Shown one piece after another: positions 21,801-29,827 of a DNA stretch of 64,000 nt. This DNA comes from Tenacibaculum sp. (GTDB lineage: Bacteria > Bacteroidota > Bacteroidia > Flavobacteriales > Flavobacteriaceae): NCBI GenBank assembly GCA_020631475.1, contig JAHDHE010000003.1, forward strand, positions 1-64,000, read 5' to 3'. Made by a program: the position numbers and the translations under genes. The notes beneath the pieces are model-generated. The model was not told the origin of the DNA and made no database searches. It worked only from the letters and a program-made list of their open reading frames with translations. Numbering within the stretch: position 1 is the first letter of the stretch; each line of letters opens with the position of its first letter.

Positions 21801-22043
21801 TGATGAAAAAGCTATTTTTGTTCCGTTAGCATTCCAAACAGGATTACTTTCATACCCTTTATGAATTGTTAATCGTTTGGTTTGTTGGTTACTAAAATTA
21901 TAGGTCCAAATATCTCCGTGATAAGAAAATGCTATTTGTGAAGCATCTGGACTAATAGCTGGTTTACGAATTAAATTATTTTGAGCCAGCAGAAAATTAC
22001 TTGTAATTATTGCAATTACAATGAGTATTTTTTTTGAAGTCAT
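18882..22043 (-). CDS. S41 family / tricorn-like protease with TolB-type beta-propeller repeats and PDZ domain
   Basis: Repeated SPDGKxIAF/WSxDGKKIAFxSxRxG units, PDZ-like GVKVNYVLPNTVADKSKLKVGDVI, S41 core DVRYNGGGW...NENSYSNAEIF. Confidence 0.88.
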   Translation of the reverse strand: MTSKKILIVIAIITSNFLLAQNNLIRKPAISPDASQIAFSYHGDIWTYNFSNQQTKRLTIHKGYESNPVWNANGTKIAFSSNRKGNDNVFVTSVNGGVPKQLTYYPTANTPTDWTKKGEIVFTTRRVYRGPEWDAQMYNVNHNGGTPQRLLTAYGEMATVSPNGKFIAFTKGACRIAREDYSGSAQRDIWIYNTQTKQYYQITTNNKNDHTPMWDASGNLYYIGAKSGRYNVYKQSISSNGTANGVATKLTSEKKDGVRSYSVSDNGTIIYLSGVNLFKVENGSKQKVNLNISSDNRFEEEETKTVSNGISSYAVSPDGKNIALEINGEIFVKQNNKEKKRSNNVSKHSFRDRNPQWIDNKTVVFSSDRDGVYQLYSAVSTDTLVGLHRSLKTKVTKLTKSKEDIEGSLVSPNGKKIAYQVGRGVLMIADLKDGKIVNPKEYSNSWAAAEDVSWSPDSKYLAYSQEDLNFDSEIFIQSIKDPSIKMNVSMHPRSDRNPVWSADGKKIAFLSNRSGINYDVWMVWLEKSDWEKSKKDHEEGAYYPEKKDEKKSEKKDNKKKEKVVVKIDQDRIYDRLVQVTSLQDNEFSPVFSADSKFIYFSATNPASKKRSTYKVKWDGSKPKAIKGVSGARGITENKGKVYFTSKGSLSQLDTKSDKVTKLPHSATYTKNSKKEYKQIFNEGIRALTAGFYDPEFHGYDWNALVKKYKPWVLSATTHQDYSYMYNLLLGQLNASHMGYRGSAPKNVNEKIGLLGIDVTNVNEGVKVNYVLPNTVADKSKSKLKVGDVITAVNGNTVGKNTNFYKLLKQTQGNEVLLSLNNGKDVVIRPQRSIRSQQYEAWIESRKKLVDEYSNGQLGYIHIQGMNQPSFERFERELKASGYGKKGIVIDVRYNGGGWTTDRLMAVLNVDQHAYTVPRGAAKTLKNHKKYSKNYPFNERAILSVNTKPVVALCNENSYSNAEIFSHAFKNLGLGKLVGQPTFGAVISTGGKGLQNGYIRMPFRAWFVKKTGKNMENDAPAVPDYLVKNAPGWKERGEDAQLKKAVEVLLQDIK

Positions 22044-22110
22044 TATAAATAGTAGTTTAAACTACTAAAATACTTTTTTCAAACTTCAATTAAGAAAAAT
22101 TAGGAATACC

Positions 22111-22881
22111 TTAACAATTCTTTACACTCTTAATAAATCTATCAATACCTTCTACTCCATTCTTATCTAGATTCTTAATAAACGCTGATCCGATAATTGT
22201 TCCGTTTGCATATTTACAAGCTGTAGTAAATGTTTTATTGTCTGAAATACCAAAACCAACAATTAAATTACTTTGTAAATTCATTGCTTTTATACGTTCA
22301 AAATAAGCAATTTGTTGTTCAGAAATTTCACCTTTTGCTCCCGTAATACTTGCAGAAGCAACTACATAAATAAAGGCTTTGGTATATGAATCTATTTTAC
22401 GAATTCTTTCTTCGGATGTGTGAGGAGTGATTAAAAACACATTTGTAATTCCATAACTTTCAAATAATGCTTTGTAATGATTTTCAAATTCAATCATTGG
22501 TAAATCTGGAATAATAACAGTGTCGATTCCACATTCTTTCACTTTCTTGCAAAATTCGTGCTCACCATATTTTAACAACTGATTCAAATACCCCATTAAT
22601 ACTAACGGAGTTTTATTTGAATTCTTAATTGATACTAATTGCTCAAAAATAATATCGAGGTTAATTCCGTTTTCTAAAGCTTTCTGACTACTATCTTGTA
22701 TCGTTGGTCCATCAGCTAAAGGATCAGAATATGGTAAACCTACTTCAATAAAATCTACTCCGCTTTTTTCTAATTCAGCAATTACTTTTGTTGTATCATT
22801 TAATTCAGGAAAACCAGAAGTAAAATAGATTGATAGTACATTTTTATCTTTCTGCTGAAATATATTTTTAATTGAATTCAT
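22111..22881 (-). CDS. trpA: Tryptophan synthase alpha subunit
   Basis: FIEVGLPYSDPLADGPTIQ signature; operon context. Confidence 0.95.
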   Translation of the reverse strand: MNSIKNIFQQKDKNVLSIYFTSGFPELNDTTKVIAELEKSGVDFIEVGLPYSDPLADGPTIQDSSQKALENGINLDIIFEQLVSIKNSNKTPLVLMGYLNQLLKYGEHEFCKKVKECGIDTVIIPDLPMIEFENHYKALFESYGITNVFLITPHTSEERIRKIDSYTKAFIYVVASASITGAKGEISEQQIAYFERIKAMNLQSNLIVGFGISDNKTFTTACKYANGTIIGSAFIKNLDKNGVEGIDRFIKSVKNC

Positions 22882-22895
22882 TTCTTTATTAATTG

Positions 22896-22956
22896 GTCAT
22901 TGCGAGGAACGAAGCAATCTCTAAATACAGATTCCTTCACTTTGTTCGGAATGACG
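22896..22956. repeat. Palindromic repeat in the trpB-trpA junction
   Basis: GTCATTGCGAGGAACGAAGCAATCT...AGATTCCTTCACTTTGTTCGGAATGACG. Confidence 0.8.
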
Positions 22957-22957
22957 T

Positions 22958-24139
22958 TTATTTTAAATGATTGATATACGTTTCTAAATCTTTATCTCCT
23001 CTACCCGATAAATTAATTACCACAACTTGATCTTTTTTCAAATCCATTTTTGGTAAAACTGCTAAGGCATGTGCACTTTCTAACGCAGGAATAATTCCTT
23101 CAATCTTTGTTAATTCATAAGCAGCTTCTAAAGCTTCTTTATCAGTTGCATTCATAAACGTTGCACGTTTTGTTTCGTGCAAATATGCGTGTAACGGACC
23201 AACTCCTGGATAATCTAAACCTGCAGAAATTGAATAAGGTTCAACAATTTGTCCGTATTCATCTTGCATTAAAATAGTTTTACTTCCATGAATCACACCT
23301 ACTTCACCTAACTGAGAAGTTGCCGCACTTTCGCCGGAATTAACACCTAAACCAGCAGCTTCAACAGCTATTAATTCAACATCTTTATCATCTAAATAAT
23401 GATAAAAAGCTCCTGCTGCGTTACTTCCTCCACCAACACAAGCAACAATCGTATCTGGATTTTCTTTTCCTGTTTGCGTTTTTAATTGAATTTTCATTTC
23501 TTCTGAAATCACTGCTTGTAAACGCGCTACCATATCTGGATACGGGTGTGGACCAACAACAGAACCAATTAAATAATAAGTTTCGGGATGCTGAATCCAA
23601 TAACGAATTGCTTCGTTTGTAGCGTCTTTTAATGTTTTACTTCCGCTTGTAGCAGGAACTACTTTTGCTCCTAACATTTTCATACGAGCAACATTTGGAG
23701 CTTGACGCTTAATATCGGTTTCTCCCATAAAAACAATACATTCTAAATCCATCAACGCACAAACAGTTGCAGTAGCAACTCCGTGTTGACCTGCACCAGT
23801 TTCAGCAATAATTTTAGTTTTACCTAAATGTTTTGCAACTAAAATCTGACCAATTGTATTATTTACTTTATGAGCTCCTGTATGATTTAAATCTTCACGT
23901 TTTAAATAAATGGTTGCTCCGTATTTTTCTGATAATCTTTTTGCCAAATACAACGGACTTGGACGACCAACATAATGTTGCAACAAATCTTTATACTCTT
24001 TCTGAAATGCTTCTGAAGCAAGTATATCTAAATAATTATCTTCTAATTCTTTTACGTTTGGGTATAATAATTCAGGAATAAATGCGCCACCGAATTGCCC
24101 GTAATACCCTTCTTTAGTTGGTTGAAATTCTGATTTCAT
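22958..24139 (-). CDS. trpB: Tryptophan synthase beta subunit
   Basis: [18 protein letters not shown]-lysine motif, [20 protein letters not shown]. Confidence 0.96.
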   Translation of the reverse strand: MKSEFQPTKEGYYGQFGGAFIPELLYPNVKELEDNYLDILASEAFQKEYKDLLQHYVGRPSPLYLAKRLSEKYGATIYLKREDLNHTGAHKVNNTIGQILVAKHLGKTKIIAETGAGQHGVATATVCALMDLECIVFMGETDIKRQAPNVARMKMLGAKVVPATSGSKTLKDATNEAIRYWIQHPETYYLIGSVVGPHPYPDMVARLQAVISEEMKIQLKTQTGKENPDTIVACVGGGSNAAGAFYHYLDDKDVELIAVEAAGLGVNSGESAATSQLGEVGVIHGSKTILMQDEYGQIVEPYSISAGLDYPGVGPLHAYLHETKRATFMNATDKEALEAAYELTKIEGIIPALESAHALAVLPKMDLKKDQVVVINLSGRGDKDLETYINHLK

Positions 24140-24152
24140 ATGCTATGGTATT

Positions 24153-24216
24153 CTGTCATCCCTATTAGTAAACCAATTCTTACAAAGATATTATTTCACT
24201 TCGTTCGCAATGACAG
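24153..24216. repeat. Palindromic repeat in the trpF-trpB junction (unit 1)
   Basis: CTGTCAT ... TTCACTTCGTTCGCAATGACAG, inverted termini. Confidence 0.65.
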
Positions 24217-24233
24217 GTTTTTATATTTATTTG

Positions 24234-24294
24234 CGTCATTCCGAACTTGTTTCGGAATCTCATTATGAGAAGCTGAAACAAGTTCAGCTTGACG
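24234..24294. repeat. Palindromic repeat in the trpF-trpB junction (unit 2)
   Basis: CGTCATTCCGAACTTGTTTCGGAATCTCATTATGAGAAGCTGAAACAAGTTCAGCTTGACG; inverted termini and inner hairpins. Confidence 0.8.
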
Positions 24295-24301
24295 ATATTT
24301 A

Positions 24302-24961
24302 CTATAGTTTTAATTCTTTTTTAAATTGTTTTAACTTTTCTACCGATTTTAATCCTGCTTCAATCTCAAACTTACTATTTACGTCTAACGCATAAATTGG
24401 TAAATCAGATTTCTGTAATTCTTTAATTGCTGTTATCTTATCTAATCCAATACCTCCACTTAAAAAGAATGGTTTTGTGGAATTATATTTTTTTAGAATC
24501 GACCAATCAAATGTTACTCCGTTCCCTCCTCTTTCTTTTCCTTTAGTATCAAATAAAAAGTAATCTACTAAAGGTTCGTATTGTTTTAAAACTTCGAAAT
24601 TAAAATCATCTTCAACCCCAAAAACCTTAACAATTTCTGGTATTTTATATTTTGACCTTTGATGCTTTTCTGCAATACTTTCTTTAAATATTTCTTTTAA
24701 TCTTTGTAAATATTCTGGTGATTCATCTCCGTGTAATTGTATCATTTTTAAACCATACTCTTCAACTAACGAAACTACAATTTCTGGAATTTCATTTACA
24801 AAAACTCCAGCCTTCTTTATTTCTTTTGGAAGCTCAGGAATAATTCCCTCAAAATTTCTTTTTGATTTCTCATAGAAAACAAACCCCAAGTAATCAGGTT
24901 GCAATGCTGCAACTTGTTGAATATTCTCTATGTATTTCATTCCACAAACTTTCAGTTTCAT
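24302..24961 (-). CDS. trpF: Phosphoribosylanthranilate isomerase
   Basis: MKLKVCGMKYIENIQQVAALQPDYLGFVFYEKSKR...; start at internal Met because the upstream 21 codons derive from the adjacent repeat. Confidence 0.92.
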   Translation of the reverse strand: MKLKVCGMKYIENIQQVAALQPDYLGFVFYEKSKRNFEGIIPELPKEIKKAGVFVNEIPEIVVSLVEEYGLKMIQLHGDESPEYLQRLKEIFKESIAEKHQRSKYKIPEIVKVFGVEDDFNFEVLKQYEPLVDYFLFDTKGKERGGNGVTFDWSILKKYNSTKPFFLSGGIGLDKITAIKELQKSDLPIYALDVNSKFEIEAGLKSVEKLKQFKKELKL

Positions 24962-24978
24962 CTTTAATTCTTTTTTTG

Positions 24979-25040
24979 TTATTGCGAGAGAAACGAAGCA
25001 ATCTTTATGAAGAGATTCCTTCACTACGTTCGGAATGACG
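24979..25040. repeat. Palindromic repeat in the trpC-trpF junction
   Basis: GTTATTGCGAGAGAAACGAAGCAATCT...AGATTCCTTCACTACGTTCGGAATGACG, same class as 22896-22956. Confidence 0.8.
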
Positions 25041-25041
25041 T

Positions 25042-25830
25042 TTATCTTATTTGATCAATAAATTCTTTACAAGCTTGTCCTGGATTCTCTGTTTTCATGA
25101 AATTCTCACCTATTAAAAATCCTTGAAATCCGTGTTCTTTTAATCCTGTAATAATTCTTGGGTCTGAAATTCCACTTTCTGAAACTTTAAGTGTCGAATC
25201 TGGAATTTGACTTGCTAACTTCATCGAATGCTCTAAATCAACTTCAAAAGTTTTTAAGTTTCGATTATTAATTCCGATGATCTTATTATCTAAATCGTTA
25301 ATCTTATCTAAGTCTTCTTTAGTATGTACTTCGTACAAAACCTCTAAACCTAAATCGTTAGCTAGTTGACCGTAATTTTTTAATTCCTGCGCTGTTAAAC
25401 ACGCTGCGATTAATAAAACAACATCTGCTCCAATTGCTTTTGCTTCAACAATCTGAAATCCGTCAACAATAAAATCTTTTCTTAAAATTGGTTTTTGCTG
25501 ATTTACAGTTCTCGCTTCTAATAAATCTGCCATACTACCTCCAAAAAAAGAAGTATCTGTTAAAATAGATTGTGCAGCAACATTTGCATCTAAATAACCT
25601 TCAGTTACTTCAAGAATTGTAGCTTTATCGTTAATAATTCCTTTTGATGGAGATTGACGTTTAAATTCTGCTATAATTCCTGTTGATCCAACTTGTAATA
25701 ACGATTTTTTTAACGAAAAAGCTGCGTTTTTAAAGTTAGGGCTTTCAACTAATTTCTTAACAGGAACCTCAGCTTTAATCTTTGCTATCTCTGTTTTTTT
25801 AAATGCGATTATTTTATCTAAAATTGTCAT
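25042..25830 (-). CDS. trpC: Indole-3-glycerol-phosphate synthase
   Basis: IIAEFKRQSPSKG, RKDFIVDGFQIVEA, NNRNLKTFEVD, SESGI motifs. Confidence 0.95.
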   Translation of the reverse strand: MTILDKIIAFKKTEIAKIKAEVPVKKLVESPNFKNAAFSLKKSLLQVGSTGIIAEFKRQSPSKGIINDKATILEVTEGYLDANVAAQSILTDTSFFGGSMADLLEARTVNQQKPILRKDFIVDGFQIVEAKAIGADVVLLIAACLTAQELKNYGQLANDLGLEVLYEVHTKEDLDKINDLDNKIIGINNRNLKTFEVDLEHSMKLASQIPDSTLKVSESGISDPRIITGLKEHGFQGFLIGENFMKTENPGQACKEFIDQIR

Positions 25831-25905
25831 ATAATTAATTATGAATTTTAAATTATGAATTACAATTTATTTTTAAATCGATTCATAATTAATAACTCTA
25901 CTTTA
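25831..25905. repeat. AT-rich AATTATGAATT-type repeats, downstream flank of the four-helix-bundle gene
   Basis: TAATTATGAATTTTAAATTATGAATTAC...GATTCATAATTAATAACTC...TTATGAATT. Confidence 0.6.
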
Positions 25906-26262
25906 TGAATTAGTATTTCTGATTGTTTTTTGGATACTTCCAATAATTTTTAATATTTCTTCAATATCTTCTATCAATGATTTTGATTCTTTATCGGATA
26001 AAAAATCGGTATCTTTTAATAAACGAATCCAATAATGAGACTCTCTTGCTTCTTTATAAGCTATAGTTAATTTGGCAAAAAAATCTTTTCGACTCTGACC
26101 ACCAATAGCCTCTTCAACATTTGCTCCTATAGAAGTTCCTGAACGTAATAATTGTTTACTTAATACAAACTCTTTCTTTTCAGAAGATAAATGCTTGTAT
26201 AATTTTACCACTCTAACGGCAAAATCATAGCTTTTCATTTGAATTATATTATCTTTTTTCAT
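25903..26262 (-). CDS. Four-helix-bundle (S23 / 23S rRNA IVS-type) protein inserted in the trp operon
   Basis: SYDFAVRVVKLYKHL..LSKQLLRSGTSIGANVEEAIGGQSRKDFFAKLTIAYKEARESHYWIRLL is the canonical pattern of this family. Confidence 0.88.
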   Translation of the reverse strand: MKKDNIIQMKSYDFAVRVVKLYKHLSSEKKEFVLSKQLLRSGTSIGANVEEAIGGQSRKDFFAKLTIAYKEARESHYWIRLLKDTDFLSDKESKSLIEDIEEILKIIGSIQKTIRNTNS

Positions 26263-26269
26263 TAGTTCA

Positions 26270-26307
26270 AATTTATAATTCGTAATTATTAATTCGTAAT
26301 TAACTTC
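26270..26307. repeat. AT-rich AATTCGTAATTA repeats, upstream flank of the four-helix-bundle gene
   Basis: TTATAATTCGTAATTATTAATTCGTAATTAAC; the trpD stop codon lies within it. Confidence 0.6.
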
Positions 26308-27278
26308 GTTAAGCATCTCTTTGCTCTCAATTCAAATAAAGATTCTTTAGCTTCTGCAAAAGTATCATGAAAAGATTTAGTATCATCAACTATTTTTAAT
26401 GCGAATGCAGCATTTGTTAGCACTACATTGTTTTGTGCATCTGTACCGTTTCCTTCAATTATATTTTTAAATATTTTAGCAGCTTCAGTAACAGAGTTTC
26501 CTCCAAAAATATCTGTTTGTTGTAATCTTTTTTGCCCTAAATCTTCTGGATTAATTAATTGCTCACCATTTTTAGTAAACAGTTTAAATCCGCTTGTTAA
26601 AGAAATCTCATCATAACCATCAAGCGCATGTACAATTCCGTAATTACTATTTTCTTCTTGTAAAATATAGTTATACAAACGTGCAACTTCTAAATTAAAA
26701 GTTCCTAATAATTGATTTTTTGGTGAACTCGGATTTACCAAAGGACCTAACATATTAAAAAATGTTTTTAATGCTAACTCCTTTCGTGTAGAGCTTACCG
26801 CTTTCATTGCAGGATGAAATTTTGGCGCATGCAAAAAACAAATATTGGCTTGTTCTAAATGAGATTTTAAAGTAGCCTCATCATTGGTAAATTGATAACC
26901 AAAGCTCTCTAACATATCTGAAGAACCTGATTTTGAAGACACAGAATAATTACCATGTTTCGCAACTTTTTGTCCAGTTCCTGCAACTATAAAAGAGGTT
27001 AATGTTGAAATGTTAAACGTGTCTTTTCCGTCTCCACCAGTACCTACGATATCAATGGTATTATAATCTGAAAAATCTACTTTTATAGCTAACTCAATTA
27101 ATGCACTTCTAAAACCAGAAAGTTCATCAACCGTAATTGGTCGCATCATAAAAACCGTCATAAAAGATGCTAAATGTGCTTCGTTAAATTTTCCTGAAGC
27201 AATATCTATTAAGATTTGTTTTGCTTCAGATTTAGTTAATCTTTTATGTTGATATAAATCGTTTAAAATTTGTTTCAT
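26289..27278 (-). CDS. trpD: Anthranilate phosphoribosyltransferase
   Basis: DIVGTGGDGKDTFNISTL, KHGNYSVSSKSGSSDMLE; start at internal MKQILNDLY. Confidence 0.95.
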   Translation of the reverse strand: MKQILNDLYQHKRLTKSEAKQILIDIASGKFNEAHLASFMTVFMMRPITVDELSGFRSALIELAIKVDFSDYNTIDIVGTGGDGKDTFNISTLTSFIVAGTGQKVAKHGNYSVSSKSGSSDMLESFGYQFTNDEATLKSHLEQANICFLHAPKFHPAMKAVSSTRKELALKTFFNMLGPLVNPSSPKNQLLGTFNLEVARLYNYILQEENSNYGIVHALDGYDEISLTSGFKLFTKNGEQLINPEDLGQKRLQQTDIFGGNSVTEAAKIFKNIIEGNGTDAQNNVVLTNAAFALKIVDDTKSFHDTFAEAKESLFELRAKRCLTKLITN

Positions 27279-27280
27279 CT

Positions 27281-27316
27281 TAAAGGCTTTAAGCATTAAG
27301 CTTGAGGCTTACAGCT
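27281..27316. repeat. AAGC-rich repeat at the trpG-trpD junction
   Basis: TAAAGGCTTTAAGCATTAAGCTTGAGGCTTACAGCT; overlaps the trpG 3' end. Confidence 0.5.
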
Positions 27317-27880
27317 ATTTATAAAATTTCTAACAATCTGTTCTCCTACTTCTGTTAATATTGATTCAGGATGGAATTGTACCGCTGATATATTAAATAC
27401 ATTATGTTCTATTGCTTGTATCGCCCCATCTTCATCTTTTGCTGTAATCGAAATTTCTGATGGGAAATTTTCATTAGAAGCTATCCAAGAATGATAACGA
27501 GCTGCTTCAAATTTCTCTGGAATACCTTTAAAAATTACTGCGTCTTTTTTAACAACTTTCATTTCTGTGGCTACTCCATGAAAAACTTCTCCCATGTTTA
27601 TAATGTTTCCGCCAAAAACCTCTGTAATTGCTTGTAATCCTAAACAAACTCCGAAAATTGGTTTGTTTCCTGCATAGGCTCTAATTACATCTTTTAAAAT
27701 ACCGGCTTCATCAGGAATTCCTGGTCCTGGCGATAAAATAATGGCATCATAACGTTCAATTTCTTCAACAGAAATCTCATCGTTTCTATACACATCTGGT
27801 AACTGTCCCGTAATATCTTCTACCATGTGTACCAAATTGTAGGTAAACGAGTCGTAGTTATCTAATATTAATATGTTCAT
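27296..27880 (-). CDS. trpG: Anthranilate synthase component II (glutamine amidotransferase)
   Basis: LDNYDSFTYNLVH, SPGPGIPDEAG, GVCLGLQAI, VQFHPESILT. Confidence 0.95.
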   Translation of the reverse strand: MNILILDNYDSFTYNLVHMVEDITGQLPDVYRNDEISVEEIERYDAIILSPGPGIPDEAGILKDVIRAYAGNKPIFGVCLGLQAITEVFGGNIINMGEVFHGVATEMKVVKKDAVIFKGIPEKFEAARYHSWIASNENFPSEISITAKDEDGAIQAIEHNVFNISAVQFHPESILTEVGEQIVRNFINSCKPQA

Positions 27881-27886
27881 TTTTTT

Positions 27887-27948
27887 AAGCTATACGCTAT
27901 AAGCTTCAAGCAATAAGCGTAAAGCATATTGCATAAAGCATATTGCTA
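27887..27948. repeat. AAGC-rich repeat at the trpE-trpG junction
   Basis: AAGCTTCAAGCAATAAGCGTAAAGCATATTGCATAAAGCATATTGC, including tandem AAAGCATATTGC(AT). Confidence 0.55.
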
Positions 27949-27949
27949 T

Positions 27950-29341
27950 TTATATTTTTTCTGCTAAAAGCAACGCTTTTTTTAACGCTGCTAATTTATT
28001 ATTTACTTCTTGTAATTCTTTTTCTTCATCAGAATGAATTACGATTCCTGCTCCTGCTTGATAATATAACACATTGCTTTTACTTACAAAAGAACGAATT
28101 GCAATGGCTAAATTTACCGAACCGTCTAAACCGATAATTCCAACTGCGCCACCGTAAAATCCACGGGATTGATTTTCGTAAGTATCAATTAATTGCATTG
28201 CTTTATATTTTGGAGCTCCACTTAATGTTCCTGCCGGAAAAGTGTCTCCAACAATATTAATCGAATTTCCTTTTATTTTTCCTTGTACGGTAGAAACCAA
28301 ATGAATTACATGACTAAAATACTGAACCTCTTTAAACACCTCAACTTTTACATTCTCTGCATGTTTACTTAAGTCGTTTCTTGCTAAATCAACTAACATT
28401 ACATGTTCTGCGGTTTCCTTTTTATCTTCTGATAATTTTTTACCCAACTTAATATCTTCAGCCATATCACCCGTTCTTCTAAATGTTCCTGCAATCGGAT
28501 TGATAATTGCTTTTCCTGCATTTATTTTAATTTGTGCTTCAGGTGAAGATCCCATTAATTTAAAAGAACCGTAATCGAAATAAAATAAATATGGTGACGG
28601 GTTTATTGATCTCAATGCTCTATATACATTAAACTCATCTCCTTTAAATTCTTGCTGAAATTGACGTGATAAAACTAGCTGAAAAACATCACCTCGTTTA
28701 CAATGTGCTTTTGCTCTTACAACGTATTCTTTAAAATCTTTATTCGTACAATTAGACGTTTCTTCTCCTTTAATTTCAAATTTCTGAGTATTAAAAGCTT
28801 GTGAATTAATAATTGTTTCAATCTCTGAAATTCTCGATTCATTTCCTAATTCAACATTTTCAATTAAAGTCATCTCATCGTTAAAATGATTTATCGCAAT
28901 TATAAAACGATAAAAACTGTATTGCATTACAGGTATTTTAGACGGAGCTTCTTTAACATTCAGTTTAATATTTTCAAAATACTGAACACTATCATAAGTA
29001 CTATAACCATACAATCCGTTAAAAGATTTTAGTTCTGAAGGACAATCTAATTCTATTGATTTTGAAAAATTATCAAACAACTCATAAAAGTTTTTATCAA
29101 TTGAATGACTCTTTATAAGTTTTCCTTTTTTAGAAACTTCAAAAGCATCATTATCTACCTTCATTGTTACCATTGGCTCTATACAGATAAAAGAAAAACT
29201 TTCCTCTTTACTGTGGTAATCTGAACTTTCTAATAATAATGTATTAGCATATTTATCTCTAAACCTTAAATACAATCCTACTGGAGTAATTGTATCTGAG
29301 ATTCTTTTTTTACTAATTGTTTTAAATGCTATTTTATTCAT
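27950..29341 (-). CDS. trpE: Anthranilate synthase component I
   Basis: GDVFQLVLSRQF, INPIAGTFRRTGD, FPAGTLSGAPKYKAMQLID; start at internal MNKIAFK because the upstream codons are repeat-derived. Confidence 0.95.
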   Translation of the reverse strand: MNKIAFKTISKKRISDTITPVGLYLRFRDKYANTLLLESSDYHSKEESFSFICIEPMVTMKVDNDAFEVSKKGKLIKSHSIDKNFYELFDNFSKSIELDCPSELKSFNGLYGYSTYDSVQYFENIKLNVKEAPSKIPVMQYSFYRFIIAINHFNDEMTLIENVELGNESRISEIETIINSQAFNTQKFEIKGEETSNCTNKDFKEYVVRAKAHCKRGDVFQLVLSRQFQQEFKGDEFNVYRALRSINPSPYLFYFDYGSFKLMGSSPEAQIKINAGKAIINPIAGTFRRTGDMAEDIKLGKKLSEDKKETAEHVMLVDLARNDLSKHAENVKVEVFKEVQYFSHVIHLVSTVQGKIKGNSINIVGDTFPAGTLSGAPKYKAMQLIDTYENQSRGFYGGAVGIIGLDGSVNLAIAIRSFVSKSNVLYYQAGAGIVIHSDEEKELQEVNNKLAALKKALLLAEKI

Positions 29342-29347
29342 AATTGA

Positions 29348-29423
29348 TGTCAGTTCGAGCGCAGTCGAGAACATTTTAATTTCTCTTATTTTTAATGACC
29401 TCTCGACTGCGCTCGAGTTGACA
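29348..29423. repeat. Inverted pair of GTCGAG-type palindromic repeats directly upstream of trpE
   Basis: TGTCAGTTCGAGCGCAGTCGAGA (29348-29370) and TCTCGACTGCGCTCGAGTTGACA (29401-29423), reverse complements with 2 mismatches. Confidence 0.85.
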
Positions 29424-29442
29424 TTTTTCTATTAAAAACAAA

Positions 29443-29470
29443 AAAAGGCTTATCGTGAGATAAGCCTTTT
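29443..29470 (-). terminator. Attenuator terminator of the trp leader
   Basis: AAAAGGCTTATC-TCAC-GATAAGCCTTTT followed by TTTGTTTTT on the minus strand. Confidence 0.8.
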
Positions 29471-29503
29471 CTTTATATTATATACATATAGGATTCTTCT
29501 CAC

Positions 29504-29551
29504 TTAAATATTAAGAGAGTTCCACCACCATATGTTGTTTTGTTTCATCAT
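29504..29551 (-). CDS. trpL: trp leader peptide MMKQNNIWWWNSLNI (15 aa; not in ORF track)
   Basis: Three consecutive TGG codons, placed between a consensus promoter and a terminator upstream of trpE. Confidence 0.85.
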   Translation of the reverse strand: MMKQNNIWWWNSLNI

Positions 29552-29558
29552 TGAGTTA

Positions 29559-29589
29559 CAAATGTATAAAGTGTTTTTGATTTTGCAAA
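29559..29589 (-). promoter_or_regulatory. trp operon promoter (Bacteroidetes -33/-7 type)
   Basis: On the minus strand: TTTG-N19-TACATTTG, matching the TTTG/TAnnTTTG consensus. Confidence 0.75.
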
Positions 29590-29827
29590 TTTTTACTTCA
29601 CTTTATTTTCTTGAAAAGAGAAAACAATAAGTTTTGTAAGCAAAAAGCAATATATTAAATTACAAATTCACATTAATTATATTTTTTCAGTTACAATATA
29701 AAACTTAAATTAAAAATATAGTTTTCAAATACAAACATCATTCGGTTATTTGTAACAAAATAATAAATACCTCTTCGGTAACACTTAGGGAGACAACAAT
29801 AAAATAAAAGATTAAAAACATAAAGTT

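Noticed and set aside
24210-24395. ORF MTGFYIYLRHSELVSESHYEKLKQVQLDD... on the plus strand
   Set aside because: Translation of the palindromic repeat in the trpF-trpB junction; antisense to trpF and not a real gene.
24962-25024. N-terminal extension MKESLHKDCFVSLAITKKELK of TrpF
   Set aside because: These codons lie in the 24979-25040 repeat and its flank; the TrpF fold starts at MKLKVCGMKY.
25903-26262. Four-helix-bundle protein as the Avd of a diversity-generating retroelement
   Set aside because: Same fold class, but I see no reverse transcriptase, template repeat or variable repeat in this window.
29342-29374. N-terminal extension MFSTALELTSI of TrpE
   Set aside because: Encoded by the GTCGAG-type repeat; MNKIAFK is the more plausible start.
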